DNA of 45,016 bases from JAPLXD01 sp041662765 (GCA_041662765.1 JBAZRT010000002.1:1-45016); one strand, 5' to 3'. Positions 15,001 to 24,642 are shown, numbered from the stretch's first letter. Numbers and translations: made by a program. Notes: generated by a model not told the origin, from the letters alone.

Positions 15001-16059
15001 ATGAAAAAGATAAAAATCATAGCCATACTTGCTGTGAGTTTCGTTGTATTTGCAACGACGCTTTTTGCACTGGCTCAGAGTCAAAATAACAATTCTCTTT
15101 TCCTTGATTCCGATCAAGATGGGCTGATGGATCAAGAAGAAAAGGCGATCGGCACCGATCCTTTGAAAGCCGATACGGACGGGGACGGATATTCGGACGG
15201 AAAAGAAGTTGGAAGCGGGTACAATCCACTGAAGCCCGCTCCAGGAGATAAAATTGTTGGCACCGAAGAATCAACGACTCCCGCAAGCAGCACGCAAACA
15301 GGCAACGCTGCCTTGTTCGCTCAGACGGGACAAACTGATCTTCTTGGAACTGATGCCTCAACTGATTTGAATTCCGACCCGAGCAATCCCAATCTGACAA
15401 ACGAAATGATCGGCCAGCTGATGCAACTCACCAAAGACAAGGCGACAACCGACAGCAGCTTTGCTGACAACCCGACTTTTTCTTCCGCTGATCTCACTCA
15501 AGTGACGCAAAGCGCTCTTCAGACCGTCGACATCACCAAGGACCTGCCGGAGATCAATGACAGCGAACTCAATATTCTTTCACCTGTCGACGACAAAGAT
15601 CTTTCTGCCGACGACATCAAGACCGAACAAAAAACCGAGATTGAAAAATATCTTTCCCAATCCGCCTTCATTCTCGCGTCAAATTCTACTTTTACTGTCG
15701 AGAACACGAGCAATGTACAATCAAATATCAATACCGAAAGCGCTAATCTCGTCACCGCACTCGCAACGGGAGACAAAACAAAGATAGACGCGTACTCCCA
15801 AAAGGTCCAATCCGGCATTGAACAAATGAAAAAAATCGAGGTGCCGTATGTTTTGAAAGACATCCACAAATCTGCGCTTCAGCTCGCGATATATACGCTC
15901 AGCCTCAAGGATAGCGTTTCTCTCAACACCTCAGACCCCATGAAAAGCCTCGCCGCCGTTTCGAGTCTTCAATCCGTCGCCCAAAGCGCGACAAAATTGC
16001 AAGGTGAGTTCTCAAAAATTTTGAGTGATTATGAAATTGAGTCCGTAAAATTTCCCTAA
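15001..16059 (+). CDS. exported TSP3-repeat (calcium-binding type) protein
   Basis: 352 residues from ATG 15001; an in-frame TTG at 14965 lies within the promoter. A signal peptide or anchor (about 3-27, ending TLFALAQSQ) is followed by thrombospondin type 3-like calcium loops (about 35-75: DSDQDGLMDQEE, DPLKADTDGDGYSDGKE), a serine/threonine-rich spacer, and a helical domain (about 190-350) rich in lysine, glutamine and serine. TSP3 loops need calcium to fold and are frequent in Patescibacteria surface proteins. As the first gene of the T4SS run it is probably a surface or periplasmic part of that machine. The helical domain is not recognised. Confidence 0.8.
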   Translation: MKKIKIIAILAVSFVVFATTLFALAQSQNNNSLFLDSDQDGLMDQEEKAIGTDPLKADTDGDGYSDGKEVGSGYNPLKPAPGDKIVGTEESTTPASSTQTGNAALFAQTGQTDLLGTDASTDLNSDPSNPNLTNEMIGQLMQLTKDKATTDSSFADNPTFSSADLTQVTQSALQTVDITKDLPEINDSELNILSPVDDKDLSADDIKTEQKTEIEKYLSQSAFILASNSTFTVENTSNVQSNINTESANLVTALATGDKTKIDAYSQKVQSGIEQMKKIEVPYVLKDIHKSALQLAIYTLSLKDSVSLNTSDPMKSLAAVSSLQSVAQSATKLQGEFSKILSDYEIESVKFP

Positions 16060-16064
16060 AAAAA

Positions 16065-17056
16065 ATGAACAAAATAAAAAAAATATCAACACTACTTCTT
16101 CTTCTGACGTTTTTGAGCATAGTCCTTGCGCCTTCTGCCCGCGCCGACTTTTGGGGATCAAGCATGATGGCAACAGAATTTCAGATAACCACTGAAAAGA
16201 TGCTGAAAAGTATCGAGGATACCCTTGTCGCCAATTTGAAGATCGCCGCGATCCGAATCATCAATGGCCGGCTCCAAACACTCCTTACCGGAAGCGCCGG
16301 TCAATATGGCGGAGGGTCGGCTGTTATTAGCGACTGGCGGAGTTTCATATACGGCTCGGCGCAAAAATACGCTCTGGCCGCTACAAGCAGTTTTTTCACG
16401 GAAATTCGGTCTGGAATTCCAAGCACTCTCGCAAATCGCGTGATCAGTCCCGCCGAAAAAGCCGTTGCGGAAGGAATCTGGAGCACCCCGCCGGATCTTC
16501 ACAATTATGTTTCCAATGGCGACGCAACCCGAATATTTTCCGGCGGAACCCCTGGATGGCCTGGAGAATGGCGGCGATGCCCCAAAACGATCTAGGTTTC
16601 ATATATCTTCGAGCGGCAAGCGTGAAACAGATCGCCTATAATCAGCAAGCCGAACTTCAGAAGGCTCAAGCCGTTGCCGGACAAGGATACAAAAGCGTCG
16701 ACACCAGCAAAACAACCGAGAAGACAACCAGCAGCGGGAGCAAGGTCACCGTTCCATCCGGATCGGATTATAAGGGAACCCAATCCATAACTACGCCCGG
16801 TTCAACCGTCAAAAGCATTTCTGAAGAAGTTCTCAAAATGCCCCTTTCGATGCTCAACTATGCCAACACCATCCCGCAAGTCGTGACCAGCATGGTAAAT
16901 TCAATGATTTCCCAAGTGATTCAGCAAGGTGTCACCAAAATGACTGCTCCGATCGACGCGCAGATCGTCAAAGCCCGCAACCAAGCCGGCGCATCGCTCA
17001 ATCAGATGCAAAGCGCCGTTCAAAACGGAATTACGAGCGGTACCTATTTCAAGTAA
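16065..17056 (+). pseudogene. exported T4SS-cluster protein, split by a one-base frameshift
   Basis: An upstream frame (16065-16595) starts with a clean signal peptide (MNKIKKISTLLLLLTFLSIV…SARA-DFWG). It runs to about residue 161 and then ends in unrelated residues. A second frame continues from about 16547 to 17056. One extra A in GGAACCCC (16545-16552) would give …FSGGNPWMAWRMAAMPQNDLG… and a single 330-residue protein (993 bases). The joined product has a signal peptide, a helical N-terminal domain, and a glutamine/alanine-rich C-terminal half ending in an amphipathic helix. Position next to VirB6 suggests a VirB5-like minor subunit or a channel partner; that is inference. Sequencing error and genuine mutation are both possible. 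Confidence 0.75.
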
Positions 17057-17191
17057 TAGACTTCTTTCAATTTCCAATTTTGAATCTTGCTTTGTGATTT
17101 CGCTTTTTGAGCCTTGCCGCCCTTGGCGAGCCTCGCCTTCGGCGGGAGCTTTAAACTCGAGAAACGAAATTTTTTTCTTAAACAAAAAAGG

Positions 17192-19030
17192 GTGAGAAGA
17201 AATCAAAAAAAATTCTCAAAAGTATTCGGTTTTTTCAAAAAACTTTTTACATCCCTCAAATCCCGCCGGGCTGTTTTTTTTGTTTTCTTTTTTGTGTTCA
17301 TATTTTGCCTGCTTCACACAAATGCTTATGCTGATCCCATCAGCAATAGCAACGACTCAATATTTGACCAAACTTCGGATGGAGCCGGCCTTTTAAGCGG
17401 AACTATAGGCAATATAATGCTAGGCGTTCTTGGCATTATATCCTATTTTTTGAAATTATTCATCGATCTGAGCGCGCACTTTTTGGATGCAATGTTGAAA
17501 CCGGATATTTATAATTTCGCTCAGGAGAAAATGGTTGTGAACGGCTGGATCGTGGTCAGAGACGTTTGCAACCTCTTTTTCCTTCTTATCCTCCTTTTCA
17601 TCGCCATTTGCACCATTCTCAAAATTGAAAAATATCATGCCAAAAAAACGTTGCTGATGCTGATCATAATGGCGCTCCTCATCAACTTTTCCAAACCTAT
17701 CGCAATTTTCATTTTTGATGGATCGCAACTCCTGATGAATTTCTTTTTGAAAGCAGATAGCAGCCCGAGCAGTACTATCGCCAATTTTTCTCATATTTCT
17801 GATTTAATTTACAAGAATAATCCTGGCTGGGGGGAATGGATGTTCAGCAACAACTCTGTAAATCTTGCTGTTAGAGCCCTGTTCAACACTGTATTCCTTT
17901 TTGTATTGTTTGTTGTCATGATTGCTTTCGCGTTGTTCCTTTTGATAAGAATCGTTGCAATTTGGATCCTGGTCATACTCGCTCCTCTGGCTTTTCTTTC
18001 TGCTGTTGTTCCCGGTTTGGAAGGTTTTTCCTCAACCTGGTGGAACGCGCTTTTCAAATATTCCTATGTTGGTCCAGTCATGGCTTTTTTCATTTGGCTA
18101 TCAACACAGCTATTTCAATCCACATTTATTGAAAAAATACCGGATGGCAGCACTATTTTTACAATGAAATATTTTATTTCCTATATGGTTACGGTCATAT
18201 TTTTGTATGCTTCGCTCGTGATATCCCAAAAATTCGGCACCGCTTTTGCAGGGGCAATTGTCGGCAATGCGAACAATGTCTTGAAATGGGGCGCCGGCAT
18301 GACCAAAGGCGGGGGAATGTGGGGCGCTGGCGCACGCGTTACTGGAGCCGCTGATATGTATAAGGGCGTCAAAGGCGGAATTGCCAAACAGCCTGGCTGG
18401 AGAATGCTCACAAAAAAAGGTCGAGAGGCAAAATCAAAAGAAAATCAACAGAAATGGGAAGAGAAAGTTGCGCCGTTCAATATCGCAAATGTGCGAAAGA
18501 AAGCGAAGGAAATGGAAAACGACTCGCAGGACAAAATCAACGCCGGGGTCGGAAGAGGGGATGCCGCCTCTATTCATGAGGCGTCAAGAAGAGGAGCACT
18601 CACCGCCGCTCAGATGCAAGATCCCCGAGTGAAAGAACTTTTGCAAAAAAATCCTGACCTGCAAAAAGATATTTTCAAAAACCTGGCTGACAAGGGTCAG
18701 GCTTATAAACAAGCGGAATTTCAAGCAACTGAGCAAATCGGAGCTCCAGGTACAGTTGATGGCGCAAAAATGAACGCGATCAACGCAGAAATTTATAAAA
18801 ATACATCAAACAACAAGCTGGTTGAACAAGATTTGGCAGGCGCATTGCACAACGAAAGAGACCGAGGGGGCGATTTCCTCAATAATCGTCTTACCCAGCT
18901 TTATGCCAATCCTGCCAGCAGAGCTGGATTTGATCAACTTTACAACAAAGCCACCAACGAGCACACGATTACAATGCTTGATAACATAAAGAATAACAAA
19001 CCTGCTCTTAGCGGAATTAAGCACCCCTAA
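17192..19030 (+). CDS. VirB6/TrbL-like polytopic T4SS membrane protein
   Basis: 612 residues if GTG 17192 is the start (MRRNQKKFSK…); the frame is open back to a TTG at 17114 through REP-like DNA, so the start is uncertain. A basic stretch and signal-like helix (about 27-46) precede six or so membrane helices (to about 375), including NGWIVVRDVCNLFFLLILLF and ALFLLIRIVAIWILVILAPLAF. The latter resembles the conserved core of VirB6/TrbL channel proteins. A charged soluble tail of about 220 residues (alanine, lysine, glutamine, asparagine) follows. In T4SS, VirB6 forms the inner-membrane passage for the substrate. The long cytoplasmic-type tail is unusual. Confidence 0.78.
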   Translation: MRRNQKKFSKVFGFFKKLFTSLKSRRAVFFVFFFVFIFCLLHTNAYADPISNSNDSIFDQTSDGAGLLSGTIGNIMLGVLGIISYFLKLFIDLSAHFLDAMLKPDIYNFAQEKMVVNGWIVVRDVCNLFFLLILLFIAICTILKIEKYHAKKTLLMLIIMALLINFSKPIAIFIFDGSQLLMNFFLKADSSPSSTIANFSHISDLIYKNNPGWGEWMFSNNSVNLAVRALFNTVFLFVLFVVMIAFALFLLIRIVAIWILVILAPLAFLSAVVPGLEGFSSTWWNALFKYSYVGPVMAFFIWLSTQLFQSTFIEKIPDGSTIFTMKYFISYMVTVIFLYASLVISQKFGTAFAGAIVGNANNVLKWGAGMTKGGGMWGAGARVTGAADMYKGVKGGIAKQPGWRMLTKKGREAKSKENQQKWEEKVAPFNIANVRKKAKEMENDSQDKINAGVGRGDAASIHEASRRGALTAAQMQDPRVKELLQKNPDLQKDIFKNLADKGQAYKQAEFQATEQIGAPGTVDGAKMNAINAEIYKNTSNNKLVEQDLAGALHNERDRGGDFLNNRLTQLYANPASRAGFDQLYNKATNEHTITMLDNIKNNKPALSGIKHP

Positions 19031-19034
19031 TTCT

Positions 19035-20297
19035 ATGAATGATAGCAGCCAAAAAATTGTGTCGCCCGGCCAGGGACAGATATCCTTGCTCACATCACCT
19101 GTTTCCGTACCCTCAACTCAAAATCCCGATGCCGAGAATGATGTTCAGCGATCAGCAAGAAACGAAAAATTCATTAGTTTGCCTATATCGATAAAAACAC
19201 GACTTTCTTCGCCTGAAACTTCCCAGAAAATACAACTCATTGGGAAAAAATACGGGTTTGAATTGCTGCGATTGGCAAACATCACGAGACTCGTTCGCGA
19301 GTACTATTTCGGCGAAGTGCAGTTTGATAATTTTCCAACGGAGATCGAAAAAAGAATGGGAGTGAGTCTTCTTACCGCGCAGGAGATCGCAAGGCTTATC
19401 AGATCCGAGATCATCAACTGGGATCCATGGGCGGAGTATCTGGCACGCCTCTTGAAACTGCCGATTCGCGAGATTGCTCAAAAATTCCCAAAGATCGCCA
19501 ACATGGAGATCACGGCCGGGTATATCAAGCTAAAAAATTCAGAAGATCTTGAAGACCCGACGATCAAAAATTGGGTCAAAGACTATATTTTACATCTCGG
19601 ATATGATCGCCATTCGCAGATGCAACGAGCCGAATATTTGTTTCACAGCGAAAATGGAAAGAATCTTTCCTCGCAAGATCGCGAAAAATTGGGTATAATA
19701 CTCAAGTCATTCGACGAAAATATTTCTCTTCCGATTGATGAAGAAAATGAAGAAATTGTTTTTGACGGATTGGCGAGCGAACAGCGGCAAGCAAAAGCCA
19801 GGAGTCAAAAAGCAGCTAGCGTATCAGGATCGCAACCAGCCTTTGCCAAGCAAGAACTGCCATTTACTAGGCCGCACGCGCCAAAATCTGAACCGCCAAG
19901 GCAGGCTCCTGGACCAATTCTCACGCCCATCCGAACCGCGCCGCCTAAAATTTTTGTAAAACCAAATGCAATTCCTCCTCCGACGAGACAAGAAATTGCT
20001 CACCCAAATTTTGCCACTCAGCCGAACAAGCAAGTCAGTCCTGGAATCAACAAGCTTTTCATCGCCCCCGAATCGCCTGATCTCCCAACCATAAAAATCC
20101 ACAGCATAACCGAACACAATGAGCCCAAAGCCGCGCTTCAGCAGATCCCTCCCCAGCAGAATGTTCAACGTCCTGTTCCTCCGCAGCAATCAGCACCCGC
20201 GCTTCGTCCACGACACAGAATGATCGAACCATTTGAAAAACGAATAACGCTCGAACCAAGGATAGATGGCAATATCGTTGATCTTAGCGAGCAGTAA
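19035..20297 (+). CDS. helical protein with proline-rich tail, T4SS cluster
   Basis: 420 residues with no signal or membrane segment, starting four bases after the previous stop. Residues 40-235 form a folded helical region with repeated patterns such as ARLIRSEIINWDPWAEYLARLLKLP. Residues 250-400 are low complexity, rich in proline, glutamine and alanine, and end MIEPFEKRITLEPRIDGNIVDLSEQ. I do not recognise it. It is locked between the VirB6-like gene and PrgI/VirB4, so it is probably a cytoplasmic accessory of the secretion machine, perhaps a coupling or docking factor; this is a guess from position. Confidence 0.7.
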   Translation: MNDSSQKIVSPGQGQISLLTSPVSVPSTQNPDAENDVQRSARNEKFISLPISIKTRLSSPETSQKIQLIGKKYGFELLRLANITRLVREYYFGEVQFDNFPTEIEKRMGVSLLTAQEIARLIRSEIINWDPWAEYLARLLKLPIREIAQKFPKIANMEITAGYIKLKNSEDLEDPTIKNWVKDYILHLGYDRHSQMQRAEYLFHSENGKNLSSQDREKLGIILKSFDENISLPIDEENEEIVFDGLASEQRQAKARSQKAASVSGSQPAFAKQELPFTRPHAPKSEPPRQAPGPILTPIRTAPPKIFVKPNAIPPPTRQEIAHPNFATQPNKQVSPGINKLFIAPESPDLPTIKIHSITEHNEPKAALQQIPPQQNVQRPVPPQQSAPALRPRHRMIEPFEKRITLEPRIDGNIVDLSEQ

Positions 20298-20308
20298 AAA
20301 CAAACATC

Positions 20309-20722
20309 ATGCATGCAGGCGTCCCACAATTTGTCGACATTGAAGACCAGATCGCTTTCGGACTTACCGGAAAACAATTGCTTTGGATGGGCGGCGCGGT
20401 TGCTCTTCTTGTCGCTTCATATGCCTTCTTCGATCGCCAGCTTTTTTTCGCCGTCGGATTTTTCATTCTTCTCATTTTCGGATCACTTGCTTTCTGGCGT
20501 CCGCAAGGCGTTTCAATGCTTACCTTCGCTGGTTTTACTCTCTATTTTCTCATGAAACCGAGAAAATATATCTGGAAAAGACTTTATGCAAGCCAAAATA
20601 TCAACATGAAAAAAGCGTCTCTCGCGCAGCAAAAAAACTCTCAGGCGGCAGTTGTGCAAAAACATCTGCCGAGCGCAGGCCAACTCAGAAAAATCGCTTG
20701 GGAATTGGACACAAAAAAATAA
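20309..20722 (+). CDS. PrgI family protein (VirB3-like)
   Basis: 137 residues. The opening VPQFVDIEDQIAFGLTGKQLLWMGGA followed by two closely spaced membrane helices (about 26-45 and 47-66), and FLMKPRKYIWKR in the second half, are typical of the PrgI family from Gram-positive and Patescibacteria conjugation-type systems. PrgI occupies the place of VirB3, anchoring the VirB4 ATPase at the membrane. The next two genes encode VirB4 pieces, which agrees. The tail is basic and probably cytoplasmic. Confidence 0.88.
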   Translation: MHAGVPQFVDIEDQIAFGLTGKQLLWMGGAVALLVASYAFFDRQLFFAVGFFILLIFGSLAFWRPQGVSMLTFAGFTLYFLMKPRKYIWKRLYASQNINMKKASLAQQKNSQAAVVQKHLPSAGQLRKIAWELDTKK

Positions 20723-20723
20723 T

Positions 20724-21419
20724 ATGGAGCTATTGCATTCCAAAAAATTGACCAAACAGGAGGCAATGGGCAAGGCTGCTCAAGACTTTGTTGATATCGC
20801 TGAAATAAAAGATGGAGTCGCGATTCTCAAGAACGGAACCCTTCGGGCGGTTCTGATGGTTTCTTCGATCAACTTCGACCTGAAATCGACGCAGGAGCAA
20901 GAGGCGATCATCGCCAATTACCAAAATTTTCTGAACTCCCTTGACTTTCCGATCCAGGTCGTGGTCAGTTCCCGGAAACTCGACATCAATCCATATATTT
21001 CGATGCTTGATCTCAAAGAAAAAGAGCAGCCGAACGAACTTCTGCGTTTTCAGATCGCCGAATACCGCAACTTCGTAAAACAAATGGTGGACGCATCCGA
21101 CATTATGGCCAAGTCGTTCTTCATTGTCGTCCCTTTTGCGCTCACTGAAGGAAGAAAAGAAGGATTCATTGATCGGATCCGTACAGCGCTCAATCCGAAA
21201 CAGATAATGCTCGAGAAAAAAATGGAATTTGAGAGCTACAAGAGCCAGCTCTGGCAACGAGTGGACCACATAATGGCCGGTCTTGGAGGAACAGGCATCC
21301 GGATGACACCTCTTTCAACGGAAGAACTGATCGAACTCTATTTCAACGCCTACAATCCGGGAATGACGGAGAATATGGATATGACAAGTTCCGAAGAGTT
21401 AAATATCAATCGCCTTTAA
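20724..21419 (+). CDS. VirB4/TraC N-terminal-type protein
   Basis: 231 residues from ATG 20724, one base after the PrgI stop; a longer frame from 20652 would overlap prgI and is rejected. The sequence FVDIAEIKDGVAILKNGTLRAVLMVSSINFDLKSTQEQEAIIANYQNFLNSLDFPIQVVV is like the N-terminal domain of TraC/VirB4-type ATPases. It has no Walker motifs. In most systems this domain is part of one VirB4 polypeptide; here it is separate from the ATPase gene that starts five bases later. The two probably assemble on PrgI. Confidence 0.82.
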   Translation: MELLHSKKLTKQEAMGKAAQDFVDIAEIKDGVAILKNGTLRAVLMVSSINFDLKSTQEQEAIIANYQNFLNSLDFPIQVVVSSRKLDINPYISMLDLKEKEQPNELLRFQIAEYRNFVKQMVDASDIMAKSFFIVVPFALTEGRKEGFIDRIRTALNPKQIMLEKKMEFESYKSQLWQRVDHIMAGLGGTGIRMTPLSTEELIELYFNAYNPGMTENMDMTSSEELNINRL

Positions 21420-21424
21420 ATATT

Positions 21425-23227
21425 ATGTTTGGACTCAAAAAGAAAAAAACTGCTTCCGCTCAGCCGACTTCCACCGATAACGAGACCGAGAAGATATACC
21501 AGGAGGGCCTTGCCTCGGTCGTTGATCTTATATCTCCCGCCGCGCTTCAGGTAACAACCTCGCATGTTCAAGTTGGCGATACTTTCGCCAAGACGATTTT
21601 CATCACCACCTATCCGAAATTTCTCCAATCGGGTTGGTTTTCGCCGATCATCAATCTTGATCAGCCGATGGACATAGCAATGTTCATCCATCCGATCGAT
21701 ACCGCGCAAATAATGAAAAGCTTGCGCCGATCAGTGACGCAAGTCGAATCCAGAATGCATCTCGAACAGGAGGCCGGAAAAGTACGCGACCCGGTTCTTG
21801 AATCCGCCCTCGAAAATATCGAGGAACTGAGGGACAAGCTTCAGCAAGGAACCGAAAAATTCTTTCATTTTGGCTTGTACATGACCATTTTTGGCAAGAC
21901 AAAAGAAGATATCAATAAAACAGCCATGTTTATTGAATCGTTTCTCGAATCGCGTTTGGTGTATGTGAAAGAAGCAGTTTTTCGCGCCGAGCAGGGTTTT
22001 TGCTCAACCTTGCCCCTCGCGAACGATGAACTGTCGGTTTCAAACAACATGAATAGTTCGCCGCTCGCAACAACCTTCCCGTTTGTTTCCTCGGACCTTT
22101 CTTCAAACACCGGCGTCCTCTATGGAGTCAATCTCCACAACAACAGCCTCGTACTTTTCGACCGCTTTCAGATGGAAAATGCCAACATGGTGATCTTCGC
22201 GAAATCCGGCGCAGGAAAAAGCTATGCCGTGAAGCTGGAAATTTTGCGCTCATTGATGATGGGAACGGAAGTGATCGTCATTGATCCGGAAAATGAATAC
22301 CAGTACTTGTGCGAGGCTGTCGGCGGGAGCTTCATAAACATCTCTCTCAATTCCGATTATCATCTCAATCCTTTCGAACTTCCCAACATTCCCGAAGATG
22401 AAGATCCTCGCGACGTGTTTCGCAACAACGTTGCAAGTCTCATCGGTCTTCTTCATATCATGCTTGGGAACATTACTCCGGAGGAAGACTCAATTCTCGA
22501 CCGGGCAGTGACAGAAACTTATGCCGTGAAAGATATCACCCCCGAAAGCGATCTGCGCGCCTTTACCCGCGACCAATTTCCGACAATGGCAGACCTCTAT
22601 AATGTTCTCCGAAGCATGGAGGGCGCAGAGGATATGGCAACCCGGCTCGAAAAATACACGGAGGGCATCTTCTCCGGATTTCTCAACAACCTTTCGAATG
22701 TGAATCTTTCAAGCCAGATGGTTGTTTTCAATTTGCGCGATATGGAAGACGAACTCCGGCCGGTCGCCATGTATGTGGTTTTGCATTTCATCTGGAATGA
22801 GATTCGCTCCAGGCTCAAAAAAAGAATGATCGTCGTTGATGAAGCCTGGGTGATGATGCAATATGAAGACGCCGGTTCCTTCATGTTTGGGATCGCCAAA
22901 CGCTGCCGAAAATATTTCGCCGGCCTCACAACCATCACACAGGACATCGGCGACTTTCTGGCTTCGAAATACGGAAAACCAATCGTCACCAACTCCTCGA
23001 TTCAGCTTCTCCTCAAGCAGTCTCCGGCCGCAGTTGACGTGATCGGAGATACGTTCTTTCTCACTGATCAGGAAAGATTCATGCTTCTTGAATCCAATGT
23101 TGGAGAAGGAATATTTTTCGCCGGAACCAAACATGTCGCCATCCATATTGTCGCTTCACGCTCGGAGGACCAACTCGTCACCTCAAATCCGGCCGAGCTC
23201 CTAGCAAGAAAAGAGCAGGAGAAATAA
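21425..23227 (+). CDS. virB4: VirB4 family T4SS ATPase
   Basis: 600 residues, cytoplasmic face of the membrane. The N-terminal 230 residues are a middle/adaptor domain; the AAA-type motor follows with Walker A AKSGAGKS (about 258-265), DPENEYQYL (about 283-291), Walker B MIVVDEAWVMM (about 466-476), and the TTITQDIGDFL and QLLLKQSP segments conserved in VirB4/TraC. It powers pilus biogenesis or substrate movement. All key residues are present. Its partner N-terminal domain is encoded by the preceding gene. Confidence 0.95.
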   Translation: MFGLKKKKTASAQPTSTDNETEKIYQEGLASVVDLISPAALQVTTSHVQVGDTFAKTIFITTYPKFLQSGWFSPIINLDQPMDIAMFIHPIDTAQIMKSLRRSVTQVESRMHLEQEAGKVRDPVLESALENIEELRDKLQQGTEKFFHFGLYMTIFGKTKEDINKTAMFIESFLESRLVYVKEAVFRAEQGFCSTLPLANDELSVSNNMNSSPLATTFPFVSSDLSSNTGVLYGVNLHNNSLVLFDRFQMENANMVIFAKSGAGKSYAVKLEILRSLMMGTEVIVIDPENEYQYLCEAVGGSFINISLNSDYHLNPFELPNIPEDEDPRDVFRNNVASLIGLLHIMLGNITPEEDSILDRAVTETYAVKDITPESDLRAFTRDQFPTMADLYNVLRSMEGAEDMATRLEKYTEGIFSGFLNNLSNVNLSSQMVVFNLRDMEDELRPVAMYVVLHFIWNEIRSRLKKRMIVVDEAWVMMQYEDAGSFMFGIAKRCRKYFAGLTTITQDIGDFLASKYGKPIVTNSSIQLLLKQSPAAVDVIGDTFFLTDQERFMLLESNVGEGIFFAGTKHVAIHIVASRSEDQLVTSNPAELLARKEQEK

Positions 23228-23238
23228 ATATAAAACAT

Positions 23239-23949
23239 ATGCCCTCTCAAAGCTATGGCAACACCCACGGAAACTATGAAAGCCCCATAAAAACGGTGAC
23301 GAGGGACGATTTTTCCTATCCGAGCCAAGCTGACAGCCTCAGAAGGAGAGCTCTCGAAAACGCCAATTATCTTGGCACAAAAGCTTTCCGGCAATCGCCG
23401 AAAGAAAAAGAGGAAAGCAAAAAGCACTATCAAAAAAATCTGAAGCGCCTCCAAAAAAACTCTCCGAAGCTTGCCGCTGGCCTCGCCAAAGGAAAGACAA
23501 GCGCAATAGCAGCGTTCTCGAGTGGACTTTTCAGCCAGATGGACTGGTCCGTTGATTGGCTTTTTCTGCTCCTGGGTTCATTTGCATTTTTGAAAGATAT
23601 TCTTGATATAGCATTTGCCATCACAGGGACGGCGTTAACCGCATTACTTGGCTTTGTTCCTATTGCTGGAGGGTTCTTCGGAGCTGCGGCGACAGCAATT
23701 GGAATGACTATTTCCTTCGCCGGTGATCTTATGTTCCTTATCTTGACCGTTACTGTACTCCTCTATGTTGGATCAAGCCTCAAAAACCGAGGCATGGCCA
23801 AATATTTCATTGGAGTGGCTATGGAGTTCATCGCTGAAGCTCTTCCTGGTATCAGCTGGCTTCCATGGACAGTTATATATGCTTTCATTCTCTATTTCTG
23901 CGTTCTCTATGACCGGATGATGAATAAAGAAGAAAAAGTTGCGGCATAA
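23239..23949 (+). CDS. membrane protein of the T4SS cluster, unknown
   Basis: 236 residues. A soluble charged N-terminal part (1-90, lysine-rich KEKEESKKHYQKNLKRLQK) is followed by four membrane segments (about 112-132, 136-155, 157-180 and 205-225). No known catalytic motif is seen. It sits 11 bases after virB4 and shares the same strand and spacing pattern, so it is most likely an inner-membrane component or assembly factor. Not recognised as VirB8 or VirB10. Confidence 0.7.
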   Translation: MPSQSYGNTHGNYESPIKTVTRDDFSYPSQADSLRRRALENANYLGTKAFRQSPKEKEESKKHYQKNLKRLQKNSPKLAAGLAKGKTSAIAAFSSGLFSQMDWSVDWLFLLLGSFAFLKDILDIAFAITGTALTALLGFVPIAGGFFGAAATAIGMTISFAGDLMFLILTVTVLLYVGSSLKNRGMAKYFIGVAMEFIAEALPGISWLPWTVIYAFILYFCVLYDRMMNKEEKVAA

Positions 23950-23966
23950 TTTTTTAGAAAAAAATA

Positions 23967-24638
23967 ATGGCTCTGAATTTCATCAAAACAAAAAACAGCA
24001 AACCATTTACACAGCGAGAACTATTGATCGGATTTTGCGCCGCGCTTGTTATCCTGGCAGGCCTGCTTTTCTCTCAAGAAGCATACGGGGAAACTTTTTG
24101 GCTTTCTCTTTTTCTTTTCGCTATTTTTCCCTTCTTGGTTGTCGTCCGCCTGCTCAAAGAGCCGATCCAAAATTTCGGACTTTCTTGGGGAAAGCCTCGA
24201 ACCGGATTGATTATTTCATTGATAACTGTACTTATTTTTATTTTTGCAAATTATTTTATCTTGTTCCACACGAAATATGGAGGACAACTTTCCATAGCCC
24301 GTGGGATCGTGGGAAGTTTCACGGCCTTTCTCGCATTTGAATTTTTCATTTCTCTTCCGCTTCATTTTTTCTGGGAATTTTTCTTTCGAGGATTTTTGCA
24401 GCTCGGACTCGAAAAGAAACTAGGAAATTTTTCCCTACTTCTCGCCGCAGTTTTGCCCGCCATTTTATCTTTTCAATCAAGCTGGATAATGATAGTTCTC
24501 ATATTTTTGTCTTCGATCGGCGCCGGAATCATTGTGCGCCAAAGCCGATCAATTTTTTATTCGGCCCTGTCTTTGTGGATAATTTCAATAAGTTTAGATA
24601 TAATGATAATAAGAATAGTTCATCAAATAGCCAAATAA
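23967..24638 (+). CDS. CPBP-like (CAAX protease fold) membrane protein with altered motif
   Basis: 223 residues with about seven membrane helices. The segment FFWEFFFRGFLQLGLEKKLG (about 135-154) matches the first CPBP motif EExxFRG…L, but the first glutamate is tryptophan (WEFFFRG). The usual later histidine motif is not obvious. CPBP proteins include intramembrane proteases and immunity factors. Loss of a catalytic glutamate suggests a non-proteolytic or altered role. It ends five bases before the large surface protein, so they are probably translated from the same mRNA. Confidence 0.6.
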   Translation: MALNFIKTKNSKPFTQRELLIGFCAALVILAGLLFSQEAYGETFWLSLFLFAIFPFLVVVRLLKEPIQNFGLSWGKPRTGLIISLITVLIFIFANYFILFHTKYGGQLSIARGIVGSFTAFLAFEFFISLPLHFFWEFFFRGFLQLGLEKKLGNFSLLLAAVLPAILSFQSSWIMIVLIFLSSIGAGIIVRQSRSIFYSALSLWIISISLDIMIIRIVHQIAK

Positions 24639-24642
24639 TTTT

